From NCBI GenBank assembly GCA_020217115.1, contig JAIWOA010000021.1, positions 1 to 10,000 on the forward strand: a stretch of DNA of 10,000 nucleotides, written 5' to 3'. This DNA is from Calditerrivibrio sp. GTDB lineage: Bacteria; Chrysiogenota; Deferribacteres; Deferribacterales; Calditerrivibrionaceae. Both the position numbers and the translations under genes were made by a program. The notes below the pieces were generated by a model, which searched no databases, was not told where the DNA came from, and was given only the letters and a program-made list of their open reading frames with translations. Numbering within the stretch: the stretch's first letter is position 1; each line of letters opens with the position of its first letter. Below are positions 1 to 7,805 of this stretch, piece after piece.

Positions 1-1110
1 TCTCACTGGAAAAACTTTTTTATAAAATATCCAGAAAGTAATCATATTCACAAGAGAGTTCTGGATATCTCAAGAAGGATAGAGGATGGCCAATCTAATG
101 ATAAGCTGGAAGATATTTTATTCAGAGCTGAGTGTAATGATGTTTTTTGGCATGGAATATTTGGTGGTATATATTTGCCAAATTTAAGAGATAATGCCTT
201 TAGGTATATCATAGAGGCTGAAAAACTATTGGATGATCTAAATGGTAACCTGGATGGAGCTTATTTTAAAGATATACTCTTTGATGGTTATGGCTGTTTT
301 ATAATGAAGAATAGTTTTATAAGTGCTATTTTTACCCTCAAGCATGGCGGTCAGTTAAAATCCTTCGATATAAGAAAAGGTGGTATGAATCTTGTAAATA
401 CTCTCTCAAGAAGGTGGGAAGGGTATCATGATAAGTTGATCAAGGAGGAGGATAAAGACTTTCATGATGCAGATACTGGAATTACCACAATCCATGAAAT
501 GGGTGTAACATTGAGTGAAGATTTGAAAAAAGAGATTGCCTTTGACTGGTATGATAGAAACTGTTTCGTTGATCATTTTGTTGAAAAATTTAATGCTGAA
601 GATATGAAAAGTAGCTCCTATAGAGAACTGGGTGATTTTGTAAATCAGCCATTTAAACATACATTTGAAAATGGTAGTTTATGTTTTAAAAGGGTTGGTG
701 GTATATATTTAGATGAAAAATTTGAATCCTATGTAGAAAAAAGATTTTCTCTTATAGGAAAAAAACTTTCTTTCCAATATGACATCTCTACAAATTACAA
801 AAAAAATATTTTTTACGTCCTTGAGATGAACTTTCATTTTTATGATTATGATAATCTTTTGATAAATGGTAAAGGGATAAAGATGTTAAACAGATTGAAG
901 TCTGGAAATATTGAAATTTCTTTTGATGGTTATTCAATGAATATTGGTATTGATAAAGAGGCAAAACCATTTTTATACAAAGTTAATACTGTTCATCAAA
1001 GTGAGCAGGGTGTAGATTTTACAGTTCAGGGGATTTCTCTGATATTCCCCTTTAATATGAAAGAAAAATTAAGATTTTCTGGCTACGTAGAGTTAAATGA
1101 GGTGCTTTGA
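1..1110 (+). CDS. GH57 4-alpha-glucanotransferase / alpha-amylase-type enzyme, C-terminal part (5' end outside window)
   Basis: The reading frame is open from the first base to the TGA at 1108-1110, giving 369 residues. It is the C-terminal part of a longer gene that begins upstream. The stretch at window codons 45-63 (CNDVFWHGIFGG, then YLPNLR) and the RRWEGYH motif at codons 137-143 match the middle and C-terminal regions (DUF1925 and DUF1926) of GH57 4-alpha-glucanotransferases and AmyA-type amylases. A later segment with IHEMG and a D-x3-R-x3-VDHF pattern, around codons 165-195, also fits. Family members cleave alpha-1,4-glucan and transfer the fragment to another glucan, probably in the cytoplasm here. 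The catalytic Glu and Asp lie in the N-terminal barrel and are not in the window, so activity cannot be checked. The in-frame TTG at 175 is internal, because strong homology starts before it. The gene is joined to the next one by a stop/start overlap, which suggests one operon. Confidence 0.85.
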   Translation, partial: SHWKNFFIKYPESNHIHKRVLDISRRIEDGQSNDKLEDILFRAECNDVFWHGIFGGIYLPNLRDNAFRYIIEAEKLLDDLNGNLDGAYFKDILFDGYGCFIMKNSFISAIFTLKHGGQLKSFDIRKGGMNLVNTLSRRWEGYHDKLIKEEDKDFHDADTGITTIHEMGVTLSEDLKKEIAFDWYDRNCFVDHFVEKFNAEDMKSSSYRELGDFVNQPFKHTFENGSLCFKRVGGIYLDEKFESYVEKRFSLIGKKLSFQYDISTNYKKNIFYVLEMNFHFYDYDNLLINGKGIKMLNRLKSGNIEISFDGYSMNIGIDKEAKPFLYKVNTVHQSEQGVDFTVQGISLIFPFNMKEKLRFSGYVELNEVL

Positions 1111-2123
1111 TGCAGATGAGATTTGACCCTGTAAGGAAAAGGTGGATAGTATTTGCCAGTGAAAGGAGCAACAGAACAGATTATTTTATGATAAATAAGG
1201 AACAACATGATGACCCAAAAGATTGTCCATTCTGTCCAGGGAATGAAATATATACAGGTGGAAGTTTGTATGAAGATGTTTCGATTATTGATGGGAAAAA
1301 GGGTTGGAACCTCAGGGTAATTCCGAATAAATATCCGATTTTACGAGTTGAGGAAAAGGGTATTTTGAGGCAATATGGCCCCTATGCCTACATGGATAGA
1401 CTGGGTGCCCATGAAGTTATAATTGAAACAAGGGAACATATATTGAGAATGTCAGACTATGATAATGATAAATTTAACAGACTTATCAATGCAATAACAC
1501 ATCGTATCGATGATTTGAGCAAAGATACAAGGCTTAAGTATATTACATATATAAAAAATTCTTCAAAATTAGCGGGGGCAACAATGACACACCCCCACTC
1601 TCAGATTGTAGCTTTTCCCTTTTTACCAAACGATGAGAGACATATCTTTAACAATATGTTTGAACACTACAAAAATAATAATAGGTGTTTACTTTGTGAC
1701 ATAATAGATTTTGAGATAAGGGAAGGTAAAAGAATTATTTTCAAAAATGATGCTTTTGTTGCTTTTTCTCCATATGCATCCAAACATTCTTTTGAAATAA
1801 CTGTATCTCCAATAAACCATAGGTCTGAATTTAATAAAATGACTAACTATGAGAAGAATTCCCTGATAGAAGTATTAAAAAATATTTTCTTTAAATTAGA
1901 TTTTGCACTGGATAAACCAGCATTCAATATAAACCTTGTTACATCCCCCTACAATTTAAATCACCCTGATACGGACCATTTTAGGTTTAAAGATAGTTTT
2001 ATCCACTGGTATGTAGAAATATTACCACGTGTCAATAGAATAGGTGGAATTGAGAAGGGTACAGGTGTGTATGTAAACCCTTTTCTGCCAGAAAAATGTA
2101 CAGAGATCTTCAATAATGTATAA
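1110..2123 (+). CDS. galT: GalT-family hexose-1-phosphate nucleotidyltransferase
   Basis: This 337-residue protein has the marks of galactose-1-phosphate uridylyltransferase: a zinc-type C-x2-C at C39/C42, NKYP at about 73-76, and the active-site HPHSQ at 161-165, whose second His is the uridylylated nucleophile in the family. A second C-x2-C lies at C193/C196, as in many thermophile-type GalTs. The C-terminal segment ends in HWYVEILPR at about 299-307. GalT swaps UMP between UDP-glucose and galactose-1-phosphate; related proteins act as ADP-glucose phosphorylases. The chosen ATG overlaps the upstream TGA (TGATG) and has GAGGTG five bases before it; an in-frame TTG one codon earlier is less likely. 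No galactokinase or epimerase is visible, and the neighbours are glucan enzymes, so a role in nucleotide-sugar turnover for glycogen metabolism is possible. Family membership is firm; the substrate is inferred. Confidence 0.88.
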   Translation: MQMRFDPVRKRWIVFASERSNRTDYFMINKEQHDDPKDCPFCPGNEIYTGGSLYEDVSIIDGKKGWNLRVIPNKYPILRVEEKGILRQYGPYAYMDRLGAHEVIIETREHILRMSDYDNDKFNRLINAITHRIDDLSKDTRLKYITYIKNSSKLAGATMTHPHSQIVAFPFLPNDERHIFNNMFEHYKNNNRCLLCDIIDFEIREGKRIIFKNDAFVAFSPYASKHSFEITVSPINHRSEFNKMTNYEKNSLIEVLKNIFFKLDFALDKPAFNINLVTSPYNLNHPDTDHFRFKDSFIHWYVEILPRVNRIGGIEKGTGVYVNPFLPEKCTEIFNNV

Positions 2124-2191
2124 AAGATGGTTAAATATTTATTCTATATTCTTTAAATTCTGGTAAAATATTTACTGAAATCTTTATATGT

Positions 2192-2220
2192 GTGGAAAAT
2201 TTTTTTTTTTGATATATAAT
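2192..2220 (+). promoter_or_regulatory. Candidate promoter for the DUF4912-branching enzyme pair, with 11-T tract
   Basis: A perfect TATAAT lies at 2215-2220, predicting a start near A2227 and a leader of about 33 nt. The -35 side (around 2192-2197) is a poor match. The spacer is mostly an uninterrupted run of 11 T at 2200-2210. The region between galT and this gene (2124-2259) is strongly AT-rich and shows no convincing terminator, so read-through from galT could also contribute. Confidence 0.45.
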
Positions 2221-2259
2221 GTAACTATGTAGCATATAAAAAATATTGGAGTGGGTTAG

Positions 2260-2973
2260 ATGAAAGTTTTTGAAAACCTTAGTAGAAAAGAGCTTTACGA
2301 GATTGCAAAGGCTAGAAATATTAAGGGTAGAACTAATATGACAAAGGAAGAGCTTATTAATGCAATCGAAGAGAGCATTAATGTGGAGCAATTGGTAGAA
2401 AAGTCTAAGTATGATCCAGATGTTCATGAACTTTTAGGATATGCTCAGGCGGAAAATACAGAGAAAGCTTTAGAAAAAGAGGATTATCAGATTCCTCAAA
2501 AATATGATTTAGATTTTTTGATGTTTTTACCTATAGATGCTAAAAGAGCCTATGTTTGCTGGGAGATCACTGAGGCGAAAATTCGTCAGTTTATCTCAGA
2601 TTCAGATATAAGGTCTATGAAAGTTAAGTTAAAACTTTTTACCGATAAGAATGGGGAGATCTCTTCCGTTGATGTTGATAATCTTGGCAACTATTTTTTT
2701 ATTAATGGTATGCTTGAGGATAGTGAGGCATGGTCAGAGATCGGTTTATATGTTGGTGATAAGTATATTTCAGTCTTAAAATCTAACAGCTTTAAAATGC
2801 CATCGGAACATATCTCTGAAAGGGATGATGCTTTGTATATGACAGTTAGGTCAAGTGTTGAAAGGATAATAAATATATCTCTACAGGGTATGGATGGATA
2901 TTACAGCAGTATAGAATTGTATAAAAATGTTTTCAAAATGGTAAGTTCTAAAAATAACAGTGAGTGGAGATGA
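2260..2973 (+). CDS. Rho-N/SAP-like plus DUF4912 protein, partner of the GH57 branching enzyme
   Basis: This 237-residue protein has no signal peptide or membrane segment. Residues 5-40 (LSRKELYEIAKARNIKG, then MTKEELINAIEES) form a helix-turn-helix-like Rho N-terminal/SAP-type module. An acidic linker follows. From about residue 75 (YDLDFLMFLP, then AYVCWEIT) comes the DUF4912 pattern, with its typical tyrosine/tryptophan core. No catalytic residues can be named and the function is unknown. The ATG is supported by GGAGTG six bases upstream. The gene ends in a TGA just upstream of the branching-enzyme start, so the two are probably translationally coupled. DUF4912 genes beside GH57 branching enzymes recur in several thermophilic and Firmicute lineages (from memory). 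A glucan-synthesis accessory or regulatory role is therefore reasonable but inferred. Rho-N modules often bind nucleic acid, so RNA or DNA binding is an alternative. Confidence 0.8.
   Translation: MKVFENLSRKELYEIAKARNIKGRTNMTKEELINAIEESINVEQLVEKSKYDPDVHELLGYAQAENTEKALEKEDYQIPQKYDLDFLMFLPIDAKRAYVCWEITEAKIRQFISDSDIRSMKVKLKLFTDKNGEISSVDVDNLGNYFFINGMLEDSEAWSEIGLYVGDKYISVLKSNSFKMPSEHISERDDALYMTVRSSVERIINISLQGMDGYYSSIELYKNVFKMVSSKNNSEWR
2966..2969 (+). promoter_or_regulatory. Ribosome binding site that decides the branching-enzyme start
   Basis: GGAG sits six bases before the ATG at 2976. Upstream in-frame alternatives, GTG at 2964 and ATG at 2970, would have this site inside the coding sequence or touching the start codon. 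The 2976 start also places the conserved HSHLPYV motif at residues 10-16, as usual in the family. Confidence 0.65.
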
Positions 2974-2975
2974 TT

Positions 2976-4547
2976 ATGCAGAGTTATTGGTTATTAGTGC
3001 TCCATTCCCATTTGCCATATGTGAAACATCCTGAATACGATTATTTTCTAGAAGAGCACTGGCTTTTTGAAGCCATAACAGAATGTTATATACCATTGAT
3101 GAAATATCTTGGTAAGCTTGAAAATGAGGGTGTAAAGTTTAGGCTTACAACTTCAATGACACCTCCTTTATGTGAGATGCTTAGAGATAATTTACTTATA
3201 GAAAAGTATAAAGTTTATCTGGATAGAATGATAGAACTCAGTGAAAAGGAGATACGAAGGACATCAGATAACTACGATCTTAATAAGCTTGCTCTGTTTT
3301 ATAGGGATAATTTCCTATTTTCAAAGAATTTTATGGAAGGGTGTAATTGGGATATATTATCTGTTTATAAATATTTTAAGGACAAAGGGTATATTGAGAT
3401 AATTACATGTGGTGCAACCCATGGATTTTTACCCTTTATGAGTTTTAATGAGAAGGCGGTAAGAGCTCAGATTGAGATTGCTGTCAATAACTATAAAAAA
3501 CATTTTGGTGTTGGCCCAGAGGGTATTTGGCTTCCAGAATGTGCTTATTATGTAGGTTTGGAGAAGATCCTTGCAGAATATGGTATAAGGTATTTCTTTA
3601 CCGATACCCATGGAATAATATTTGGTAAGCCTAAGCCAAGGTATGGAGTATACGCTCCTGTCTTCACAGAATCTGGAGTTGCTGCCTTTGCAAGGGATTT
3701 TACATCTTCAAAACAGGTCTGGAGTTCTAAAGAAGGTTACCCCGGTGACTTCGATTATCGAGATTTCTATAGGGATATAGGTTATGATCTTGATTTTGAA
3801 TATATTAGACCTTACATATGTCCCGATGGTACAAGGGTTTTTACAGGGATAAAATATCACAGGGTTACAGGTAGTTCAGATTACAAGGAGTTTTATGTTA
3901 GGGAAAATGCTCTGAAAAAATCTGAAGATCATGCTGCACATTTTGTCAGAGAAAGGGAAAGGCAGTCATTGGAATTGATTCAGTATATGGATAGGAAACC
4001 AGTTATTGTTTCCCCATATGATGCTGAACTGTTTGGTCATTGGTGGTTTGAGGGACCTGAATTCCTTTATAATCTTTTTAGAAACATGTCTAAAAGTCAC
4101 GTTATAGCACCTATAACACCAATGGAGTATCTGGAGGAGTACAACACCAATCAGTTGTTAGAAATAAATCCATCTTCCTGGGGTGACAAGGGTTATTATG
4201 ATGTATGGCTTAATGCTGGTAATGAATGGATATATAAACACCTAAAAGTAATATCTGATAAGATGTTAGATTATGCAAATAAATTTAAAGATACATCTGA
4301 TAATCAGATAGTGAGGGTTTTAAATCAGATGGCAAGGGAACTTCTACTTGCTCAAAGTAGCGATTGGGCATTTTTAATTACCACAAAAACTGCCACTGAA
4401 TATGCAAGTAAGAGGGAGAGGGAACATATCCATAATTTTCTAAGGTTAGAATCTATGCTTAATGAAGGTATAGATTTTGACTATCTTACGAAGCTGGAGA
4501 ACAAAAATAGTATTTTTCAGGAAATAGATTTTAGGGTCTATGCTTAA
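2976..4547 (+). CDS. GH57 1,4-alpha-glucan branching enzyme
   Basis: This 523-residue protein has the usual length for GH57 branching enzymes such as those of Thermus and Thermococcus. It would cut alpha-1,4-glucan and reattach the piece through an alpha-1,6 bond, making a branched glycogen-like polymer in the cytoplasm. Visible motifs are HSHLPYV (10-16), WLPECAYY with the expected catalytic nucleophile E188, and PYDAELFGHWWFEGP with the expected acid/base D349. The C-terminal helical domain (DUF1957) ends with SSDWAFLITTKTA followed by an R-x3-H-x2-F pattern typical of the subfamily. A WSSKEGYPGD segment in the middle is also characteristic of branching enzymes as opposed to GH57 amylases. 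It follows the DUF4912 gene, whose TGA falls just before the start; the alternative ATG at 2970 would overlap that stop. With the glucanotransferase and GalT upstream it forms an alpha-glucan metabolism cluster. The symbol glgB is avoided because that names the unrelated GH13 enzyme. Confidence 0.92.
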   Translation: MQSYWLLVLHSHLPYVKHPEYDYFLEEHWLFEAITECYIPLMKYLGKLENEGVKFRLTTSMTPPLCEMLRDNLLIEKYKVYLDRMIELSEKEIRRTSDNYDLNKLALFYRDNFLFSKNFMEGCNWDILSVYKYFKDKGYIEIITCGATHGFLPFMSFNEKAVRAQIEIAVNNYKKHFGVGPEGIWLPECAYYVGLEKILAEYGIRYFFTDTHGIIFGKPKPRYGVYAPVFTESGVAAFARDFTSSKQVWSSKEGYPGDFDYRDFYRDIGYDLDFEYIRPYICPDGTRVFTGIKYHRVTGSSDYKEFYVRENALKKSEDHAAHFVRERERQSLELIQYMDRKPVIVSPYDAELFGHWWFEGPEFLYNLFRNMSKSHVIAPITPMEYLEEYNTNQLLEINPSSWGDKGYYDVWLNAGNEWIYKHLKVISDKMLDYANKFKDTSDNQIVRVLNQMARELLLAQSSDWAFLITTKTATEYASKREREHIHNFLRLESMLNEGIDFDYLTKLENKNSIFQEIDFRVYA

Positions 4548-4553
4548 CTTTTA

Positions 4554-4604
4554 ATGATCTGTTGAAGGTTGATATAAATGAAGATCAACCCCTCAACAGA
4601 TCAT
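4554..4604. terminator. Long inverted repeat between convergent genes, possible bidirectional terminator
   Basis: A perfect 12-bp outer stem (ATGATCTGTTGA at 4554-4565 with TCAACAGATCAT at 4593-4604) continues, after a small asymmetric bulge, into a 7-bp inner stem (4567-4573 with 4584-4590). The loop is 10 nt. It lies 6 nt after the branching-enzyme stop and 7 nt after the livF stop on the other strand, so it serves both 3' ends. Neither side has a clear run of U after the stem, so factor-independent termination is uncertain; it may instead protect 3' ends. Confidence 0.65.
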
Positions 4605-4611
4605 ATTTCAA

Positions 4612-5316
4612 TTATCCACCTAAGTATGCCTTTCTTACTTCATCATTGGTCAATAGTTTTTTTGCATCATCTTCGAGGACTATTTTACCTGTTTCAATTA
4701 CGTAACCTCTATTGGCTATTGAAAGTGCCATATGGGCATTTTGCTCAACTATCAAAATGGTTGTGCCAGTTTTATTAATATCCTGTATTATTTTGAATAT
4801 ATTTTGTACTACAATAGGGGCAAGACCTAAAGAAGGTTCATCAAGGAGAAGTAAGACAGGTTCAGCCATTAGTGCTCTCCCAATAGCGAGCATCTGTTGC
4901 TCTCCCCCTGAAAGAGTTCCTCCGAGCTGTTTTTCCCTCTCTTTTAATCTTGGAAAAATGTCAAAAACATATTCCATTTTTTTAGATACCTTTATTTTGT
5001 CTTTTTGTAAGTATGCTCCAAGTATGAGATTCTCGTATACAGTAAGGTTTGGGAAAACCTGTCTACCCTCAGGTACCTGTATCAAACCTTCTGCAACTAT
5101 TTTATCAGCTTTCCATTGTGTAATATCTTTGTTCAGGAAATGGATTTCTCCAGCTACTGGTTTTAATATCCCTGAAATGGTGTTTAGTGTTGTTGTCTTT
5201 CCAGCACCGTTACCACCAATAATCGTTACGATCTCACCCTCTTTAACATTTAGATCTATACCTTTTAATGCTTCTATGTTTCCATACTTTGTGTGAATAC
5301 TTTTTAGCTTAAGCAT
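4612..5316 (-). CDS. livF: LivF-type branched-chain amino-acid ABC transporter ATPase
   Basis: This 234-residue ATPase is one of the two nucleotide-binding subunits that power LIV-type uptake at the inner face of the cytoplasmic membrane. Visible are Walker A GGNGAGKT (34-41), the Q-loop region IQVPEGRQ (79-86), the ABC signature LSGGEQQ (135-141), Walker B LLLLDEP (155-161) and the LivF-typical VEQNAH near 190-195. The position of the usual switch histidine is Gln there, which is normal for LivF. The ATG at 5316 is preferred because AGAGG lies six bases upstream and the protein then begins at MLKLK as in homologues. An ATG 10 codons earlier (5346) lies well inside livG. The start overlaps the livG stop by 8 bases, so translation is probably coupled. 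It is the last gene of the operon. Confidence 0.93.
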   Translation of the reverse strand: MLKLKSIHTKYGNIEALKGIDLNVKEGEIVTIIGGNGAGKTTTLNTISGILKPVAGEIHFLNKDITQWKADKIVAEGLIQVPEGRQVFPNLTVYENLILGAYLQKDKIKVSKKMEYVFDIFPRLKEREKQLGGTLSGGEQQMLAIGRALMAEPVLLLLDEPSLGLAPIVVQNIFKIIQDINKTGTTILIVEQNAHMALSIANRGYVIETGKIVLEDDAKKLLTNDEVRKAYLGG

Positions 5317-6088
5317 TTGTAACCTCTTTACCAAGATAGGCTTCAATTACTCTTGGGTTCTTTTTGATCTCTTCTGGTGTACCTTCTGCTATTAATTGAC
5401 CATAGTCAAATACTACGATCCTATCAGATATGCCCATAACAAGTTTCATGTCATGTTCTATAAGAAATATAGTTTTTTTAAGGTCTTTTCGTATGTTTTT
5501 TATTATTTCCATTAATTCTTCAGTTTCCTGTGGGTTCATTCCTGCTGCTGGCTCATCAAGTAACAGTAAATCTGCTTCAGTGGCCATTGCCCTTGCAATC
5601 TCAAGTTTTCTCTGTTTACCATAGGGGAGATTTTGAGCCTGTTCATTCCTATCACCTAATAAATCCATATAGTTCAATAGTTCATCAGCCTTTTCTATAC
5701 AGTATTTTTCCTCTGCTTTATACTTAATTGTTCGGAATATAGATTGGATCATATTTGATTTTCTTCTACTATGCATCGCTATAATTATGTTATCTAAGGC
5801 TGATAATTGGCCAAAAAGCCTTATATTTTGAAATGTTCTCGCAATACCCATTTCTGTAATCTTATATGGTTTTATGTCATTGAGTTTTTGACCTTTAAAA
5901 TAGACCTCTCCAAGAGTTGGAATGTAAACGCCTGTAATAACATTAAAAGCAGTAGTTTTTCCTGCTCCATTTGGGCCTATAAGGCTTAAAATCTCACCCT
6001 CATTAATATTAAAGCTTACATTATCTACTGCCTTGAGTCCACCAAAGTGCATAGATATATTTTTTAATTCAAGAATATTATTGGCCAT
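5309..6088 (-). CDS. livG: LivG-type branched-chain amino-acid ABC transporter ATPase
   Basis: This 259-residue ATPase is the second nucleotide-binding subunit and would pair with LivF beneath the LivH-LivM channel. Visible are Walker A GPNGAGKT (38-45), Q-loop Q87 in ARTFQNIRLF, a signature of the LivG form LPYGKQRKLEIARA (154-167) where YGKQR replaces the canonical SGGQ, Walker B LLLLDEP (174-180), the PAAGMNP loop and the switch histidine in LIEHDM (209-214). The ATG at 6088 has AGGTG about six bases upstream. The gap to the livM stop is 8 bases, and the gene's end overlaps livF. All key residues for ATP hydrolysis are intact, and length and motifs match the family. Confidence 0.94.
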   Translation of the reverse strand: MANNILELKNISMHFGGLKAVDNVSFNINEGEILSLIGPNGAGKTTAFNVITGVYIPTLGEVYFKGQKLNDIKPYKITEMGIARTFQNIRLFGQLSALDNIIIAMHSRRKSNMIQSIFRTIKYKAEEKYCIEKADELLNYMDLLGDRNEQAQNLPYGKQRKLEIARAMATEADLLLLDEPAAGMNPQETEELMEIIKNIRKDLKKTIFLIEHDMKLVMGISDRIVVFDYGQLIAEGTPEEIKKNPRVIEAYLGKEVTNA

Positions 6089-6096
6089 ATTTTCAC

Positions 6097-6933
6097 CTAC
6101 ACATTGACTTTGATCTTACCAAAAAGACCCTGTGGTCTGAAGATCATCATCAGGATTAGAACTATTCCATATGTTAGCATTCTGTACTCAGATGCAAATC
6201 TTAAAAATTCTGGTATGGTGCTTAAAACTATCGTTCCTGCTACTGCACCGAAAATAGACCCCATACCACCCAAAACAAGCATACAAAGTTGTTCTATAGA
6301 CTTCATGAAACCAAAGTCTACAGGGTTTATATAGGTCATAAAATGTGCATACAGAGTGCCTCCGAGAGCTGCAAATCCAGAACCTATTGTAAAAGAGATA
6401 ATCTTATATCTTGCTATATTTATCCCCATCATCTCAGATGCTATTTCATCTTCACGTATACTTTTTATTGCCATTCCATGTCTTGATTTCTCTAATCTGT
6501 ACATAAAGAATATTGCAAAAGCCACAGCAATAAAAACAATATATATGTTTGTAGAATCTGGGATATTGTATATTCCAAGAGCTCCACCAACAAGATCTGT
6601 GTTTAACAAAATAACCCTTATTATCTCCCCAAATCCAAGTGTTGATATGGCAAGGTAGTCTCCTCTAAGTCTTAATATTGGTATACCTAAGATTGCACCA
6701 AAAATTGCACCAGTGAGGGTTCCAGTTACCAGAGAAACGATAAATGGTGCACCCAGTGATGTCGATAATATTGCTGATGAATATGCTCCTATACTCATGA
6801 AAGCTGCATGTCCTAAAGATAGCTGTCCTGTTACTCCGGTAATAAGATTTAGCCCAAGTACCATTATAATATTGATCCCTGTATTTGTTGTCACCTGCAT
6901 TACATAATCGTTAAATAGAAAAGATAAATCCAT
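6097..6933 (-). CDS. livM: LivM-type branched-chain amino-acid ABC transporter permease
   Basis: This 278-residue, multi-pass hydrophobic protein is one half of the transmembrane channel. It carries the family hallmark GQLSLGHAAF at residues 36-45, the charged cytoplasmic coupling loop RLEKSRHGMAIKSIREDE near 145-163, and the glycine-rich LVLGGMGSIFGAVAG segment toward the C-terminus. The C-terminal FRPQGLFGK is also typical. It is shorter than enterobacterial LivM, which has extra N-terminal helices, but close to the length common in other phyla. The ATG at 6933 has AAGAGG five bases before it, overlapping the livH stop; the gap to livH is 9 bases. It would pair with LivH and be driven by LivG and LivF. 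Confidence 0.93.
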   Translation of the reverse strand: MDLSFLFNDYVMQVTTNTGINIIMVLGLNLITGVTGQLSLGHAAFMSIGAYSSAILSTSLGAPFIVSLVTGTLTGAIFGAILGIPILRLRGDYLAISTLGFGEIIRVILLNTDLVGGALGIYNIPDSTNIYIVFIAVAFAIFFMYRLEKSRHGMAIKSIREDEIASEMMGINIARYKIISFTIGSGFAALGGTLYAHFMTYINPVDFGFMKSIEQLCMLVLGGMGSIFGAVAGTIVLSTIPEFLRFASEYRMLTYGIVLILMMIFRPQGLFGKIKVNV

Positions 6934-6942
6934 TTTGACCTC

Positions 6943-7800
6943 TTATACTTTTTCTTTTGTTTTTTTGCCAAAAAGACCGGTAGGTTTAACAATGAGAATT
7001 ATTATCAAAATGCCAAATGCTATCGCATCTCTAAAGGATGAAGATACAAATGCAACACCCAATACTTCTGTCAAACCAAGTATAAGGCCACCCACCATAG
7101 CCCCAGGGATACTTCCAATTCCACCAAGTACGGCAGCAACAAAGGCTTTTAGACCAAACATCATCCCCATAAATGGATCAACTGCTCTGTAATAAGTTCC
7201 CACCAATACTCCGGCAGCACCTGCAAGAAGTGATCCTATTGCAAAGGTAAATGATATAACCATGTCAGGGTTAATTCCCATAAGCCTTGCTGTGTTTACA
7301 TTAAAGGAAACTGCTCTCATTGCAATACCGACTTTGGTATTGTGAACTATATAATAAAGGCCATACATAAGCCCTATTGATATCAATATTATTAATATTT
7401 GTAATATATTGTTTGGTAAAAGTTGAGGATATGATTCGTTTTGTGGACCATTAATTAAAACAACGAGATTTGATATAAAAATGGATACACCAATTGCACT
7501 TATTAGCGCAGAGATTCTTGCAGAGTTTCTATTTCTTAGAGGTTTGTAGGCTATCTTTTCTACAAGTACCCCTATGAAAGAAGTTAAGACTATAGCTATA
7601 AATATTACTAAGGTAAAGTTTGTTCCCATTTTTATTGAGATTATTAATCCAATAAATGCCCCCACCATAAAAATATCACCATGGGCAAAGTTTATCAGTT
7701 TGATTATACCATACACCATTGTATATCCGAGGGCAACGAGGGAATAGATGCTTCCGACGGTTATACCATTTAAGAACTGTTGAAATAGTGAACTTAACAC
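6943..7800 (-). CDS. livH: LivH-type branched-chain amino-acid ABC transporter permease
   Basis: This 285-residue multi-pass membrane protein forms the other half of the channel. It shows GSIYSLVALGYTMVYGI (16-32) followed by the hallmark INFAHGD (36-42), the coupling loop with MRAVSFNVNTARLMGINPD in the middle, and AVLGGIGSIPGAMVGG near the C-terminus. It starts with GTG at 7800, five bases after AAGGAG. A closer-looking ATG at 7802 is out of frame and runs into a stop after two codons, so GTG is the only sensible start. The gene is separated from livK by 60 bp that contain a hairpin, and is followed 9 bases later by livM. Confidence 0.93.
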   Translation of the reverse strand: MLSSLFQQFLNGITVGSIYSLVALGYTMVYGIIKLINFAHGDIFMVGAFIGLIISIKMGTNFTLVIFIAIVLTSFIGVLVEKIAYKPLRNRNSARISALISAIGVSIFISNLVVLINGPQNESYPQLLPNNILQILIILISIGLMYGLYYIVHNTKVGIAMRAVSFNVNTARLMGINPDMVISFTFAIGSLLAGAAGVLVGTYYRAVDPFMGMMFGLKAFVAAVLGGIGSIPGAMVGGLILGLTEVLGVAFVSSSFRDAIAFGILIIILIVKPTGLFGKKTKEKV

Positions 7801-7805
7801 ATCGA

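Noticed and set aside
175..1110. TTG at 175 as start of a separate 311-residue gene
   Set aside because: The frame is open back to base 1 and the upstream codons carry conserved GH57 sequence (CNDVFWHG), so this is an internal codon of a partial gene.
2132..2175. Small AT-rich palindromes (TAAATATTTA and GTAAA-N3-TTTAC) as a galT terminator
   Set aside because: The stems are five base pairs or fewer of A-T pairs with no GC core, too weak to support a terminator call.
4738..4755. LivF lacks the usual switch histidine (Gln at that position)
   Set aside because: VEQN is the normal form in LivF proteins, so this is a family trait and not damage.
4712..5296. 194-residue plus-strand open frame opposite livF
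   Set aside because: It is antisense to a well-supported ATPase gene, with composition expected of a shadow frame and no recognisable domain.
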